NCBI GenBank assembly: GCA_034430155.1 | Contig: DAOUET010000048.1 | Coordinates: forward strand, 24,144-88,143 | Length of the DNA stretch: 64,000 nt | Direction: 5' to 3' | DNA from: DAOUET01 sp034430155 | Lineage (GTDB): Bacteria > Chloroflexota > Anaerolineae > Anaerolineales > UBA4823 | Part shown: positions 52,136 through 60,828 of the stretch, piece after piece | How positions within the stretch are numbered: the first letter of the stretch is position 1 | Layout of the letters: the number at the start of each line of letters is the position of its first letter | The notes under the pieces: model-generated | What the model was told of the DNA's origin: nothing | Database searches by the model: none | Seen by the model: only the letters and a program-made list of their open reading frames with translations | Program-made: the position numbers and the translations under genes

Positions 52136-54937
52136 TCAGCTGTGAGAGCGGCGACCGACCAATAACTTAGTGACCTCCGCAGCGATAGAGGGGAAGATTA
52201 ATAGCGGCAAGACTACTTCCCACTGCTGCCAACCCAATGGAGTCGTATTAAAAATGGGCTGCAAGAAAGGCACATAAACGACTAAAAGTAATAAAGTAAG
52301 TGAAGAGATAAAAGCCAGGTTCATGTTGCGGTTGTTGAAGAGGCCTATCTTGAGCAAAGGGTAAATCTCGGACCGAGCTGTATAAGCCCGCAAGAGCTCC
52401 GAGAAGGAGATGGTCACAAAAGCCATGGTCTCGGCAAACTCAGGTTGGTCAGGGTGTAATCGCAGACCGATCAGATATGCGCTCAGGGTAACCGCGGTGA
52501 TAAAAAGGGTTTGTACCGCAATGCCAATCTGCATAAAACGGTTAATGATCGGTTCTGAAGGTTGGCGGGGAGGCTGGCGCATAATATCCGGATCACCCTT
52601 TTCCGTTCCGAGCGCCAGGGCTGGGGCACCATCGGTGATCAAGTTCAACCAAAGCAGCTGAATTACTGTGAGAGGCGAGCCTTTTGTGAATAAAATCCCC
52701 AAAAATATGGTGGCGATTTCCGCCAGGTTGCACGAAAGCAGGTAATAGACGAATTTGCGAATATTGCTGTAAATGACCCGACCCTGCTCGACAGCTCCAA
52801 TAATACTGGCATAATTATCATCGGTGAGCACCATATCGGCGCTCTCCTTGGCCACGTCCGTTCCGGTGATGCCCATGGCGATTCCAATATCCGCCATCTT
52901 GATCGAGGGGGCATCATTGACTCCATCGCCAGTCATGGCGACTACCTGGTCCCGGGCTCGCAGGGCTTCCACGATACGCATTTTGTGCTCTGGAGAAACC
53001 CTGGCAAACACATCGGTATAAGCTACTTGACTCCTGAGGGTCGGATCGTCCATATGGTCGATCTCAGCGCCAGTAAGGACCTGATGGCCCGGTTCCAACA
53101 AGCCAATCGCCTCAGCAATCGCACGGGCAGTATTGGGATAATCACCTGTGATCATAATCGTGCGAATACCTGCCTGGCGACCTTTCTCTAAAGCTGGAGG
53201 CACCTCCGGTCTGGGTGGGTCAATCATCCCGATCAAACCAACAAAAACCAGGTCTTGTTCCCACTCATGTGCCTGGAGCTCCGTTGGCAAATCCTGGATA
53301 ACCCGATAAGCGACTGCCAGGACTCGCAAGGCATCCTGTGACATGGCATCATTGGCTGCCAAAATGCGCATGCGTTGGTTTTCATCGAGCGGCAAGGAGT
53401 AATCATCCATACGTTGGTAACGCGTACATAAGTTCAGGACAAGATCTGGCGCGCCTTTTACTGTAATCACGTGCCACTCACGGTTCTCATTATCGTAGAA
53501 GGGGGAGATGTCTTCAGGCTGGGGGTCTTTTAGAGCGTGAGCGGTGAGCATACGTTTCCGAGTTGAATCGAAGGGGATTTCCCGAACCCGCGGGTAGGCT
53601 TTATTCAAATCAGCAGCGCGGGCGCCAGCCTTGGCCGCGGCGACTATCAAGGCTCCTTCGGTCGGATCTCCAACTATGCGAAAAGTTTGGCTCATATCGC
53701 TAGTCCCAGATATTTCCAAGTCAGCGTCGTTGTTAATCGCAGCCACCCAAAGAGCGGTCAGAGCAGCGGGAGCATCCACGATTTTTAGCCGTTGACCGTC
53801 TAGATAGAACTCACCATAGGGAGTATAACCCGTACCGCTTATCGAAATGGTCTTCCCATCTACCCACAGTCGGGTAACGGTCATTTCGTTTTGCGTCAGA
53901 GTCCCAGTTTTATCAGAGCAGATGGTGGTGGCCGAGCCCAAGGTCTCGACCGATGAGAGCCGCCGGATAAGGGCATGGCGCTTTATCATTTCCCGCATGC
54001 CCAACGCCAGGCTGATGGTAACAACCGCGGGCAAGCCTTCTGGTACTGCAGCAATTGCCAAACTTACCGCAATCAGGAACATGTTCAGAGGGTTAAAACC
54101 CCGCAACCAGCCAATCACAAAAACCAGACCACAGACTCCCAAGGCAGCCCAGCCAAGCGTGCGTCCTAACTGGTCCAATCGCCGTTGAAGAGGCGTTGGG
54201 TCTTGTTGGACCGATTGCAGCATTTCGGCAATCAAACCGATTTGGGTGTGCATGCCAGTGGCAACCACCACACCCCGACCGCGCCCATAATTGACCAAGG
54301 TGCCCATGAAGGCCGTATTCTTCCGGTCTCCCAGGGGAATGTCTTCCTGCAGGTTTACCGAAGCGTCTTTCTGAACCGGAACCGATTCTCCGGTCAAAGC
54401 AGCTTCTTCGACACGCAAATTGGCCGCTTCGAGCAGGCGCACATCGGCGGGGACGTAGTTGCCCGCCTCCAAGAGCACAATATCGCCAGGCACAAGTTGG
54501 TGAGCTGGAATCACCTGGCGAGACCCACCGCGGATGACATCGGCTTCAGGGGCAGCCAACCGACGCAGTGCTGCCAGCGCTTGCTCGGCGCGGCGCTCCT
54601 GGATCACACCGAGGGCAGCGTTCAGTATTACAATCGCCAAAATTGCACTGGCTTCAATAAATTCACCCAAAATCGCAGAAATCAGGGCAGCAACGATCAG
54701 TAAGATAACAACGAAGTTATTAAACTGCTCCGACAACATTTGCCAAAAAGAGATAGGAGGCGATTCAACCAGCTGGTTGGGGCCATATTTCCCTAAACGA
54801 CGGGAGGCTTCCTCAGGTGTTAAACCCACTTTATCCGGGGTAGCCAGCTGCTGCAAGACATCTTGGGTTTCTAAGGCATGCCATGAATGACCGTCTTTCG
54901 ACGGGACGACATGTGGGGAAAATTTTTCAACGGTCAT
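52136..54937 (-). CDS. Cation-transporting P-type ATPase (Ca2+/SERCA-like)
   Basis: 933 residues. Cation_ATPase N-terminus (about 15-90), TGES dephosphorylation loop (ALTGESVPVQ), TM4 motif AVPEGLPAVV, phosphorylation site D342 in CSDKTGTLTQ, KGAP in the nucleotide domain, hinge MTGDGVNDAPSIK, and TM6 NLITDGAPALALGTE. The PEGLP plus N-x-x-TDG-x-PA pattern fits P2A (Ca2+ or Mn2+) pumps. ATP-driven export of divalent cation at the plasma membrane. Convergent with the hydratase; no neighbours in the same unit. Confidence 0.93.
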   Translation of the reverse strand: MTVEKFSPHVVPSKDGHSWHALETQDVLQQLATPDKVGLTPEEASRRLGKYGPNQLVESPPISFWQMLSEQFNNFVVILLIVAALISAILGEFIEASAILAIVILNAALGVIQERRAEQALAALRRLAAPEADVIRGGSRQVIPAHQLVPGDIVLLEAGNYVPADVRLLEAANLRVEEAALTGESVPVQKDASVNLQEDIPLGDRKNTAFMGTLVNYGRGRGVVVATGMHTQIGLIAEMLQSVQQDPTPLQRRLDQLGRTLGWAALGVCGLVFVIGWLRGFNPLNMFLIAVSLAIAAVPEGLPAVVTISLALGMREMIKRHALIRRLSSVETLGSATTICSDKTGTLTQNEMTVTRLWVDGKTISISGTGYTPYGEFYLDGQRLKIVDAPAALTALWVAAINNDADLEISGTSDMSQTFRIVGDPTEGALIVAAAKAGARAADLNKAYPRVREIPFDSTRKRMLTAHALKDPQPEDISPFYDNENREWHVITVKGAPDLVLNLCTRYQRMDDYSLPLDENQRMRILAANDAMSQDALRVLAVAYRVIQDLPTELQAHEWEQDLVFVGLIGMIDPPRPEVPPALEKGRQAGIRTIMITGDYPNTARAIAEAIGLLEPGHQVLTGAEIDHMDDPTLRSQVAYTDVFARVSPEHKMRIVEALRARDQVVAMTGDGVNDAPSIKMADIGIAMGITGTDVAKESADMVLTDDNYASIIGAVEQGRVIYSNIRKFVYYLLSCNLAEIATIFLGILFTKGSPLTVIQLLWLNLITDGAPALALGTEKGDPDIMRQPPRQPSEPIINRFMQIGIAVQTLFITAVTLSAYLIGLRLHPDQPEFAETMAFVTISFSELLRAYTARSEIYPLLKIGLFNNRNMNLAFISSLTLLLLVVYVPFLQPIFNTTPLGWQQWEVVLPLLIFPSIAAEVTKLLVGRRSHS

Positions 54938-55281
54938 AGAATCTCATTGATGTAAGATTGCCAATCCCACCCATTGGTAGAAACGGCACTGAAGTCAGGA
55001 TATCTGTCAAAGGTAAAGCCACAATCATCCGGTTCGATGGGTACTTCCCGATTCAAGTATTGCGGGGTATCCAAAATGACCAAAAAGTATTATATCAGTT
55101 GGTGTAAGTGACCATTCCTGCCAAATACTATTCAAATCAGTTACGCCGCAAGAAGTTCCCCGGATGTTTACAAATCCTTGACCTGCATAAATCCTGATTA
55201 GGGAAATTCGTTTGGGAAGAATACCGGAAAACACCTCTAAAATAGAAATGGATAAATCTAACTGCTAGCCAAACGGCTGCA

Positions 55282-55290
55282 TGCTATAAT
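55282..55290 (+). promoter_or_regulatory. Extended -10 upstream of icd
   Basis: TGC-TATAAT, the same extended -10 type as elsewhere in the window. No strong -35. Predicted start near 55297, giving a leader of about 160 bases. Confidence 0.5.
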
Positions 55291-55407
55291 GCTGCCTGAA
55301 AGGGACAGGGCGTTTGCGAGCATCGTTCGGGTGTAAGTTCTTCTGAAAACAAGGGTTTAGCCAGTTTTCGAACTCATCTTGTTACCATTCGGTCTTAAAG
55401 CAGCAGG

Positions 55408-55434
55408 CGGCAATAGAATTGCCGTGTATTTTTT
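55408..55434 (+). promoter_or_regulatory. Attenuator-like hairpin in icd leader
   Basis: CGGCAAT/ATTGCCG (7-bp stem, loop AGA) followed by TGTA and TTTTTT (55429-55434), 21 bases before the icd start. Looks like an intrinsic terminator inside the leader. CAGGCGGC at 55404-55411, which includes part of the stem, can pair with GCTGCCTG at 55291-55298. Confidence 0.45.
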
Positions 55435-55455
55435 ATCGAAAGGAGAGGAGGTTTA

Positions 55456-56760
55456 ATGGAATTTGATCACATTGAAGTACCCGAGGGTGGAGAGAAAATT
55501 ACTATACGCAATGGGAAACTACAGGTGCCTGACTTTGTTATCATCCCCTTCATGGAAGGCGATGGCACCGGACCAGACATCTGGCGAGCTGCAAGCCGGG
55601 TCTTCGACGCCGCAGTACAAAAAGCTTATCGAGGAAAACGGGGGATACTTTGGATGGAAGTCTTCGCCGGTGAGAAAGCCTATCACAAAATGGGATCCTG
55701 GCTGCCGGATGAAACCATCCGAGCTTTTGACGAATTCTTGATCGGTATCAAAGGACCGCTGACTACGCCAGTTGGAGGGGGTATTCGTTCTCTAAATGTG
55801 GCTTTACGAAAGACTTTGGATCTGTATGTTTGCTTACGCCCGGTCCGTTATTTCTCAGGGGTGCCATCTCCCGTGAAACACCCAGAATATGTAGACATGA
55901 TCGTCTTTCGAGAGAACACAGAAGATATCTACGCTGGAATTGAATTCGAGTACGGCACCCCAGAGAACAAACAATTTAAAGATTTCCTAAAACAGCACTT
56001 CCCTCAGGAATACAGCAAAATACGTTTCCCGGACACGACCGGTTTTGGGATCAAGCCAATATCCAGAGATGGCACTGCACGCTTGGTGCGTGCCTCAATC
56101 CAATATGCATTGGACAACAATCGGCGCAGCGTAGCTCTGGTCCACAAAGGCAATATCATGAAGTACACTGAAGGCTCCTTCCGCAAGTGGGGGTATGAAG
56201 TAGCGGAAGGCGAGTTCGGTGATCGAGTTTACACCTGGGCTCAATGGAACCGTACAGAGCAGGAGAAGGGCGAGGATGCCGCCAATGATGAACAAGATCA
56301 AGCCATAAAGTCTAGGAAACTACTGATCAAAGATGTAATCGCCGACATCGTGTTCCAGCAAACCATCACCCGAGCACGTGAATTCGATGTTTTAGCAACC
56401 ATGAATTTAAATGGGGATTATCTTTCTGACGCATTGGCGGCTCAAGTTGGTGGTATCGGGATTGCGCCTGGGGGAAATATCAACTACGTTAAGGGACATG
56501 CGATTTTCGAAGCAACTCATGGAACCGCGCCCAAATACGCCGACCAGGACAAGGTAAATCCTGGCTCAGTGATCCTCTCCGGTGAGATGATGTTCACGTA
56601 TATGGGTTGGCCAGAAGCTGCCGCCCTGATTATCAAAGGAATCGAGGGCGCCATTGCTGCCAAGACCGTCACTTATGATTTTCACCGGCTGATGGAGGAG
56701 GCCACCTTGCTCAAGACCTCCGAATTTGGGAACGCGATTATCAAGCATATGGATGATTAG
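55456..56760 (+). CDS. icd: Isocitrate dehydrogenase (NADP type)
   Basis: 434 residues. FMEGDGTGPDIWRA, FRENTEDIYAGIEFEYG, VHKGNIMKYTEGSFRKWGYE, the metal-binding NLNGDYLSDALAAQVGGIG, and THGTAPKYA. Matches the homodimeric Icd family in length and motifs; NADP preference is by family, not proved. Oxidatively decarboxylates isocitrate to 2-oxoglutarate. Two overlapping AGGAG ribosome sites precede ATG 55456. It is followed 228 bp later by sdhC of the first set. Confidence 0.95.
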   Translation: MEFDHIEVPEGGEKITIRNGKLQVPDFVIIPFMEGDGTGPDIWRAASRVFDAAVQKAYRGKRGILWMEVFAGEKAYHKMGSWLPDETIRAFDEFLIGIKGPLTTPVGGGIRSLNVALRKTLDLYVCLRPVRYFSGVPSPVKHPEYVDMIVFRENTEDIYAGIEFEYGTPENKQFKDFLKQHFPQEYSKIRFPDTTGFGIKPISRDGTARLVRASIQYALDNNRRSVALVHKGNIMKYTEGSFRKWGYEVAEGEFGDRVYTWAQWNRTEQEKGEDAANDEQDQAIKSRKLLIKDVIADIVFQQTITRAREFDVLATMNLNGDYLSDALAAQVGGIGIAPGGNINYVKGHAIFEATHGTAPKYADQDKVNPGSVILSGEMMFTYMGWPEAAALIIKGIEGAIAAKTVTYDFHRLMEEATLLKTSEFGNAIIKHMDD

Positions 56761-56988
56761 GCACACTCCCATTAACCTATAAGGGCTGGGTTGTATAGTA
56801 AAATAACGACATTTCGGGGTAACCACTTTGACCATCAAGAATGGAGGAGGCATGTTGGTTATCACAGCTGACATGCTCCCAGGAATCCATAATACCGCTG
56901 TTTATCAGACAGGCAGATCGAGCCAAGCTAATAATAATATTACACCTGCACTCACTTTGTTCAATTTACCGATAAAAAGGAGATTCGG

Positions 56989-57399
56989 ATGAACGCATTT
57001 AGATTAAATGTGTCCAGTCTCGCCCGTTATCGAGGTCGTGTGGGACAACTCAGTTTTATCCTGCATCGCCTGGCGGGTTTAGGCACACTGCTTTTTCTTA
57101 GCCTGCATATTTTGGATACTGCTACGGTTTATTTTTTTCCTTCCCTTTATTCACACGCCATTGACCTTTATCGCAGCACGCCCTTTATGATCGGGGAAAT
57201 CATCCTGGTCTTTTGTGTGATCTATCATGGGGTCAATGGAGCCAGGATCGCGCTTTTCGATCTTTTCTTTCCCCAAAAGTGGAATATCAACACCCAACGT
57301 CAATCGGCAACATTGGTGCTTACTATCGCGATTGTGCTCTGGCTTCCAGCGGCTTTATGGATGGGCCGGAATCTCTTGGTTTACAATTTTGGCCTGTAA
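56989..57399 (+). CDS. sdhC: Succinate dehydrogenase cytochrome b subunit, first copy
   Basis: 136 residues, three membrane helices. LSFILHRLAGLGTLLFL and SLHILDT carry the usual SdhC residues, with candidate haem ligands H40 and H80 (VIYHGVNGARIALFDL). Anchors the catalytic subunits and binds quinone. The only sdhAB in the window is 4 kb away after a second sdhCD pair. Ribosome site AAGGAG. Tightly followed (18 bp) by sdhD. Confidence 0.85.
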   Translation: MNAFRLNVSSLARYRGRVGQLSFILHRLAGLGTLLFLSLHILDTATVYFFPSLYSHAIDLYRSTPFMIGEIILVFCVIYHGVNGARIALFDLFFPQKWNINTQRQSATLVLTIAIVLWLPAALWMGRNLLVYNFGL

Positions 57400-57417
57400 C
57401 AGGAAGAGGAAAGAATA

Positions 57418-57789
57418 ATGACAACTGAAACTGGACAAGTGAGCGTAAACCAAGATTACGAGTCAATTGCCTGGAAGTGGATGCGCTACAGTGGTTTGTT
57501 ACTCATCCCTCTCGCCTGGATTCACGTATTGATCCAAGATGTCTTGGTTGGTGTCCATCAAATTGATCTGAATTACGTCGCTACGCGCTGGGCATTCCTG
57601 GGTTGGCGGGTATACGATTTCGCGCTGCTATCCTTTGCCTTTGCCCATGGGGTGAACGGCTTCCGCCAAGTCCTTGATGACTACCTCCGAGGTGAGAATA
57701 ACCGGCGCGCCGTTTCCTGGATTCTATTTATATTTTGGTTGGTAATTTCCCTGATTGGCGCGATCGCCATCATCGGAGGCGTACGGTAA
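57418..57789 (+). CDS. sdhD: Succinate dehydrogenase hydrophobic anchor, first copy
   Basis: 123 residues, three helices. PLAWIHVLIQD with H36 and FAFAHGVNGFRQVLDDYL with H77. The second copy at 60829 keeps the latter but has no His in its first helix. Convergent with the cytochrome b/c gene (14 bp apart). Confidence 0.82.
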   Translation: MTTETGQVSVNQDYESIAWKWMRYSGLLLIPLAWIHVLIQDVLVGVHQIDLNYVATRWAFLGWRVYDFALLSFAFAHGVNGFRQVLDDYLRGENNRRAVSWILFIFWLVISLIGAIAIIGGVR

Positions 57790-57803
57790 ATCTTAAGGGG
57801 AAC

Positions 57804-58997
57804 CTATGGTGTAGGGGTTGTTGTTAGATCTGGATTGGGGGTGGGATTTACAGCCGTTGGCGAGAGGACAGCTGCTTCTTCGGCCGTTTCAGGCGCTCCC
57901 GCGGCGATCCAACGCTCAAAAATATCGATTAATTCCGGCTTGAGCGCTTTGGTGGGGGGCATTGGACCCCCGGCGTCTATCTCCTGACGATATAGCATCA
58001 AGATCATATTCGAATTTAAATCGCCCGGGATCACGTTTGGCGCGTAGTCTCCCGTGGTCATAATTTCTTCATAATCACGCATCAAATAATTATTGTTCTT
58101 CTTTCCAGGCCGGTGACAGGAAATACAATATCTTTTGATAATCGGTTCAATGTGCACAACGTAGGAGGGGACCTCATCAGGGCCAAGCGTGGGCACAGAG
58201 CTGGCTTGAGCGACTTCTTGAGGAATTTCAGCGCGGTCATCCCAGGTATAGCGCATGAAAGTAACAATCGCATTCATATCTGCCCTGGAGAGCTCGCCTC
58301 CGTAAGCCAATCCAAATGGGGTCATTCCCAAATCCGGCTGACCATAATTAATAATGTTGAAGAAGGTGTCATCTGTGCGAGTATACATCTCATCCATACT
58401 GTTAATAGGCTTGACAACCACGCCCTCCAAGCCCTCCACGCCTTTAATCTCTCCCCCTTCGCCATCGGCGCCGTGACATTCAACACATTGGATAGAATAT
58501 AAGTCCTGCCCAGCGATAATTTGATCAGTAAGGATGGCAAACAGGGCAAATTCCTCTTGAGGGGGTGTTGTAACCGCCGCAATGATTGTAAGTGCCACCA
58601 TCCCAATTAGCACCCCGCCCATTATGGATACTGCCAGCTTTCGCTTCTTCCAATGACGGATGGGACTGCGATCATAGAAGGGCAGTAGAAGTAGCGCAAA
58701 TACTGCAATTACCGGAAGTACCGCGGTACCGACCCACTCTAGCTTGCCGGGGAAATATTTTAAAAGTTGGAACAAGAACAAAAAGTACCATTCTGGTCTG
58801 GGGATATAGGCCGAATCGCTCGGATCTGCGGGAGGCTCACTGGGCACGCCGATATATATAGCCAGTCCAACCAAAAGCACGAAAAGCCCAAAGGAAATCA
58901 AAAGATCCTTGTAGATAATATCAGGATAAAACTTGATCCCTTGGGATTTCTCACGCTGGTACTTTGCTAGATATTCTTCCTTTTCTTGTTCGTTCAC
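57804..58997 (-). CDS. Cytochrome b C-terminal domain fused to two cytochrome c haem domains
   Basis: 397 residues. Residues about 25-145 are the subunit-IV part of a b6f/bc-type complex, with three helices and the Qo-site PEWYFLF motif (residues 68-74). The rest is extracytoplasmic with two c-type haem sites: CVECH (171-175) and CISCH (291-295). M225 (GMTPFG) and M346 (GGPMPP) are candidate axial ligands. A Thr/Pro tail ends it. It thus replaces both subunit IV and the separate cytochrome c1/f. It lies 18 bp downstream of the cyt b6 gene. Start ATG 58997. Confidence 0.88.
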   Translation of the reverse strand: MNEQEKEEYLAKYQREKSQGIKFYPDIIYKDLLISFGLFVLLVGLAIYIGVPSEPPADPSDSAYIPRPEWYFLFLFQLLKYFPGKLEWVGTAVLPVIAVFALLLLPFYDRSPIRHWKKRKLAVSIMGGVLIGMVALTIIAAVTTPPQEEFALFAILTDQIIAGQDLYSIQCVECHGADGEGGEIKGVEGLEGVVVKPINSMDEMYTRTDDTFFNIINYGQPDLGMTPFGLAYGGELSRADMNAIVTFMRYTWDDRAEIPQEVAQASSVPTLGPDEVPSYVVHIEPIIKRYCISCHRPGKKNNNYLMRDYEEIMTTGDYAPNVIPGDLNSNMILMLYRQEIDAGGPMPPTKALKPELIDIFERWIAAGAPETAEEAAVLSPTAVNPTPNPDLTTTPTP

Positions 58998-59015
58998 AAC
59001 GACACCCTTTGGATT

Positions 59016-59672
59016 CTATTCCTCCTTCGGAACCCCAGAAATACCGATCCGAATGACCATGTAAAGGTGGATAGCAATCAACGAGACAATCAGCGCCGGC
59101 AGAAACCAGATGTGAACGGCAAAGAAGCGGGCAAGCGTAACCCCACTCAAGTCAGCACCACCACGCACCACCCGCAAGATAAAATCACCGATTAGCGGCA
59201 CCGTTCCAGCAATTTCGGAACCCACGGTGGTCGCCCAATAAGCTCGCTGGTTCCAGGGCAACAGGTAACCCGTGAATCCCATACCTAGGGTTGCCAAAAA
59301 CAGAAATACACCGGTAATCCAGGTAAGTTCCCGGGGATATTTATAGGCAGCCATGAAAAAGGTACGCAGCAGATGAGCGAACACAAATACCACCATAAGG
59401 CTGGCTCCCCAATGATGAATACCGCGAATCAACCATCCGAATGCGACCCCGTTCATGATGTATTGAATGCTCTCATAGGCATGGTCTGGGGAAGGCACAT
59501 AATAAACGGTCAGGAAAATTCCTGTGAGGACCTGGATCACAAAAAGAAAAAAGGTGGCACTACCTAACGTGTACCACCAATTGACCTTGGGTATTTTACG
59601 ATCTAATATCGTATTATATAGAGTCGTCAGACCGAGTCGTTCGTCAACCCACGAGAGAACTTTATCCGCCAT
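59016..59672 (-). CDS. Cytochrome b6-type subunit of quinol:cytochrome c reductase
   Basis: 218 residues, four helices. Haem-ligand histidines H86/H87 and H100 in helix B, H187 and H202 in helix D (GIHHWGAS, FAHLLRTFF, FAVHIWFL, IAIHLYMV), and LLPWNQRAYWATTVGSE around the Qo cavity. Together with the split C-terminal gene it makes a full cytochrome b. Middle gene of Rieske - b6 - IV/c, all minus strand, with gaps of 2 and 18 bp. Confidence 0.94.
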   Translation of the reverse strand: MADKVLSWVDERLGLTTLYNTILDRKIPKVNWWYTLGSATFFLFVIQVLTGIFLTVYYVPSPDHAYESIQYIMNGVAFGWLIRGIHHWGASLMVVFVFAHLLRTFFMAAYKYPRELTWITGVFLFLATLGMGFTGYLLPWNQRAYWATTVGSEIAGTVPLIGDFILRVVRGGADLSGVTLARFFAVHIWFLPALIVSLIAIHLYMVIRIGISGVPKEE

Positions 59673-59674
59673 GA

Positions 59675-60160
59675 TTACTCTTCTACGAAATGGATAAATA
59701 AGTTGCCGTCCTCCAATTTAGTTTCGAACTCCCTCAGGGGAGCAGGAGGAGGCCCACTACGTACCTGGCCATGTAAGTCAAAATGAGCGTCATGGCAAGG
59801 ACAGACAAATTCCTGTAAGTCATCCTTCCAGCTGACCCGGCAGCTGAGATGTGTACACAGATTTGAGATCACTTCACACTGATCCTCGCTTGAACGTACA
59901 ACATAAACTCCCACGCTTTTGACGGATTTTTCCCAGCCATTTACAGTTGTCAGGGTAAAGGTAAACAAAGTTGGCGTTCCAAGTTGGTAGCTCTCTAAAG
60001 TTCCTAAAGGTATCCAGCTTTCCGTACTTTTCGATTTAGTGGCGGGAGATATCAAAAATCCTAGAGCGGGTATGCCGATAACCGCTCCTATGATCGATCC
60101 GAGAAAAGTCAATATGATTTTTACGAAATCACGGCGATCCAGGTTGTTAGAAGTAGCCAT
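59675..60160 (-). CDS. Rieske iron-sulfur protein
   Basis: 161 residues. A Tat-type N-terminus (DRRDFVK followed by a hydrophobic helix) anchors it. CTHLSC (102-107) and CPCHDAHF (120-127) hold the two Cys and two His of the [2Fe-2S] cluster; a later SGPPPAPLREFE matches the Pro loop. Takes electrons from quinol and passes them to the haem c domains encoded downstream. First gene of the minus-strand complex. Confidence 0.94.
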   Translation of the reverse strand: MATSNNLDRRDFVKIILTFLGSIIGAVIGIPALGFLISPATKSKSTESWIPLGTLESYQLGTPTLFTFTLTTVNGWEKSVKSVGVYVVRSSEDQCEVISNLCTHLSCRVSWKDDLQEFVCPCHDAHFDLHGQVRSGPPPAPLREFETKLEDGNLFIHFVEE

Positions 60161-60321
60161 GGCTTCTTCCTCTCAGATTCAATACCTGTAGTTATCAAAA
60201 AACTCTACTACCGAAAATTGACAGCAGAACCTTGATAGGATAATCTCCGTTTAAGAAAACCACCAATAATATTGTAGATTAAATGAAGATTTGATTAATA
60301 GGACATCTGAAATCAATTATT

Positions 60322-60337
60322 TGTGATGAACGTCACT
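60322..60337. promoter_or_regulatory. CRP/FNR-like dyad in the Rieske-sdh divergent region
   Basis: TGTGA, six bases, TCACT: a near-perfect match to the CRP-family consensus TGTGA-N6-TCACA. It is 80 bp upstream of sdhC2 and about 160 bp upstream of the Rieske gene, so it could regulate either or both. Confidence 0.4.
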
Positions 60338-60373
60338 TTTCCTTTATAAAAGCAAGGTGCAATAATAGATGTG

Positions 60374-60386
60374 GACGATTTTCGTC
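60374..60386. promoter_or_regulatory. Inverted repeat next to sdhC2
   Basis: GACGA TTT TCGTC, 30 bp before the sdhC2 start codon. Small dyad, possible operator overlapping the promoter. Confidence 0.3.
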
Positions 60387-60416
60387 ACTGGCTGGCATTA
60401 AATTGAGGAGGCAGCT

Positions 60417-60806
60417 ATGAGTCTCAGTGGTAAAGTCAGTTTCTTTAAAGGATTGAAGTACCAGGGGGGCATTCCGATGATCACCTGGATGCTGCACCGC
60501 ATCACTGGTGTCGGAATACTAGTATTTGTCAGCATTCACGTGATTTCGTCATTCTTCATGCAACAACTGGGCAGCGATCTGGCCACCAACCTAAACATCC
60601 TTTACGAATCGTGGATCTTCCAAATCGTCATCATTTTCTTCGTCATCTTCCACGCATTGAATGGGCTTCGCATCGCGGCTTTGGATCTTTGGCCACGGCT
60701 GCAGAATTACCAGCGTGAAGTCCTTTGGCTTGAGTGGTTAGTCTTTGCGCCTGTATACGGTCTGACGATTTTCATCCTCATTCAAAGCGGGTTAGCTGGT
60801 AGCTAG
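60417..60806 (+). CDS. sdhC: Succinate dehydrogenase cytochrome b subunit, second copy
   Basis: 129 residues, three helices. ITWMLHRITGVGILVFVSIHV with H27 and H41, and FVIFHALNGLRIAALDL with H79; the same layout as the first copy but clearly diverged. GAGGAGG ribosome site. First gene of sdhC2-sdhD2-sdhA-sdhB. Confidence 0.87.
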   Translation: MSLSGKVSFFKGLKYQGGIPMITWMLHRITGVGILVFVSIHVISSFFMQQLGSDLATNLNILYESWIFQIVIIFFVIFHALNGLRIAALDLWPRLQNYQREVLWLEWLVFAPVYGLTIFILIQSGLAGS

Positions 60807-60828
60807 GCATCCAATCGGAGGGATTAAA

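Larger units (their letters stand above)
54938..55455. other. Divergent region between P-ATPase and icd
   Basis: About 518 bp. The left half presumably carries the ATPase promoter; the right half holds the icd promoter (55282-55290) and a 160-base structured leader with a terminator-like hairpin. No gene was accepted here. Confidence 0.5.

Noticed and set aside
55025..55234. 69-residue minus-strand frame upstream of icd
   Set aside because: Start codon abuts its AGAGG, composition is not protein-like, and it lies in a divergent promoter region.
55297..55440. Possible SRP (4.5S) or 6S RNA in the icd leader
   Set aside because: The conserved SRP apical loop is absent and the 6S open-complex mimic could not be recognised; a cis leader is more likely.
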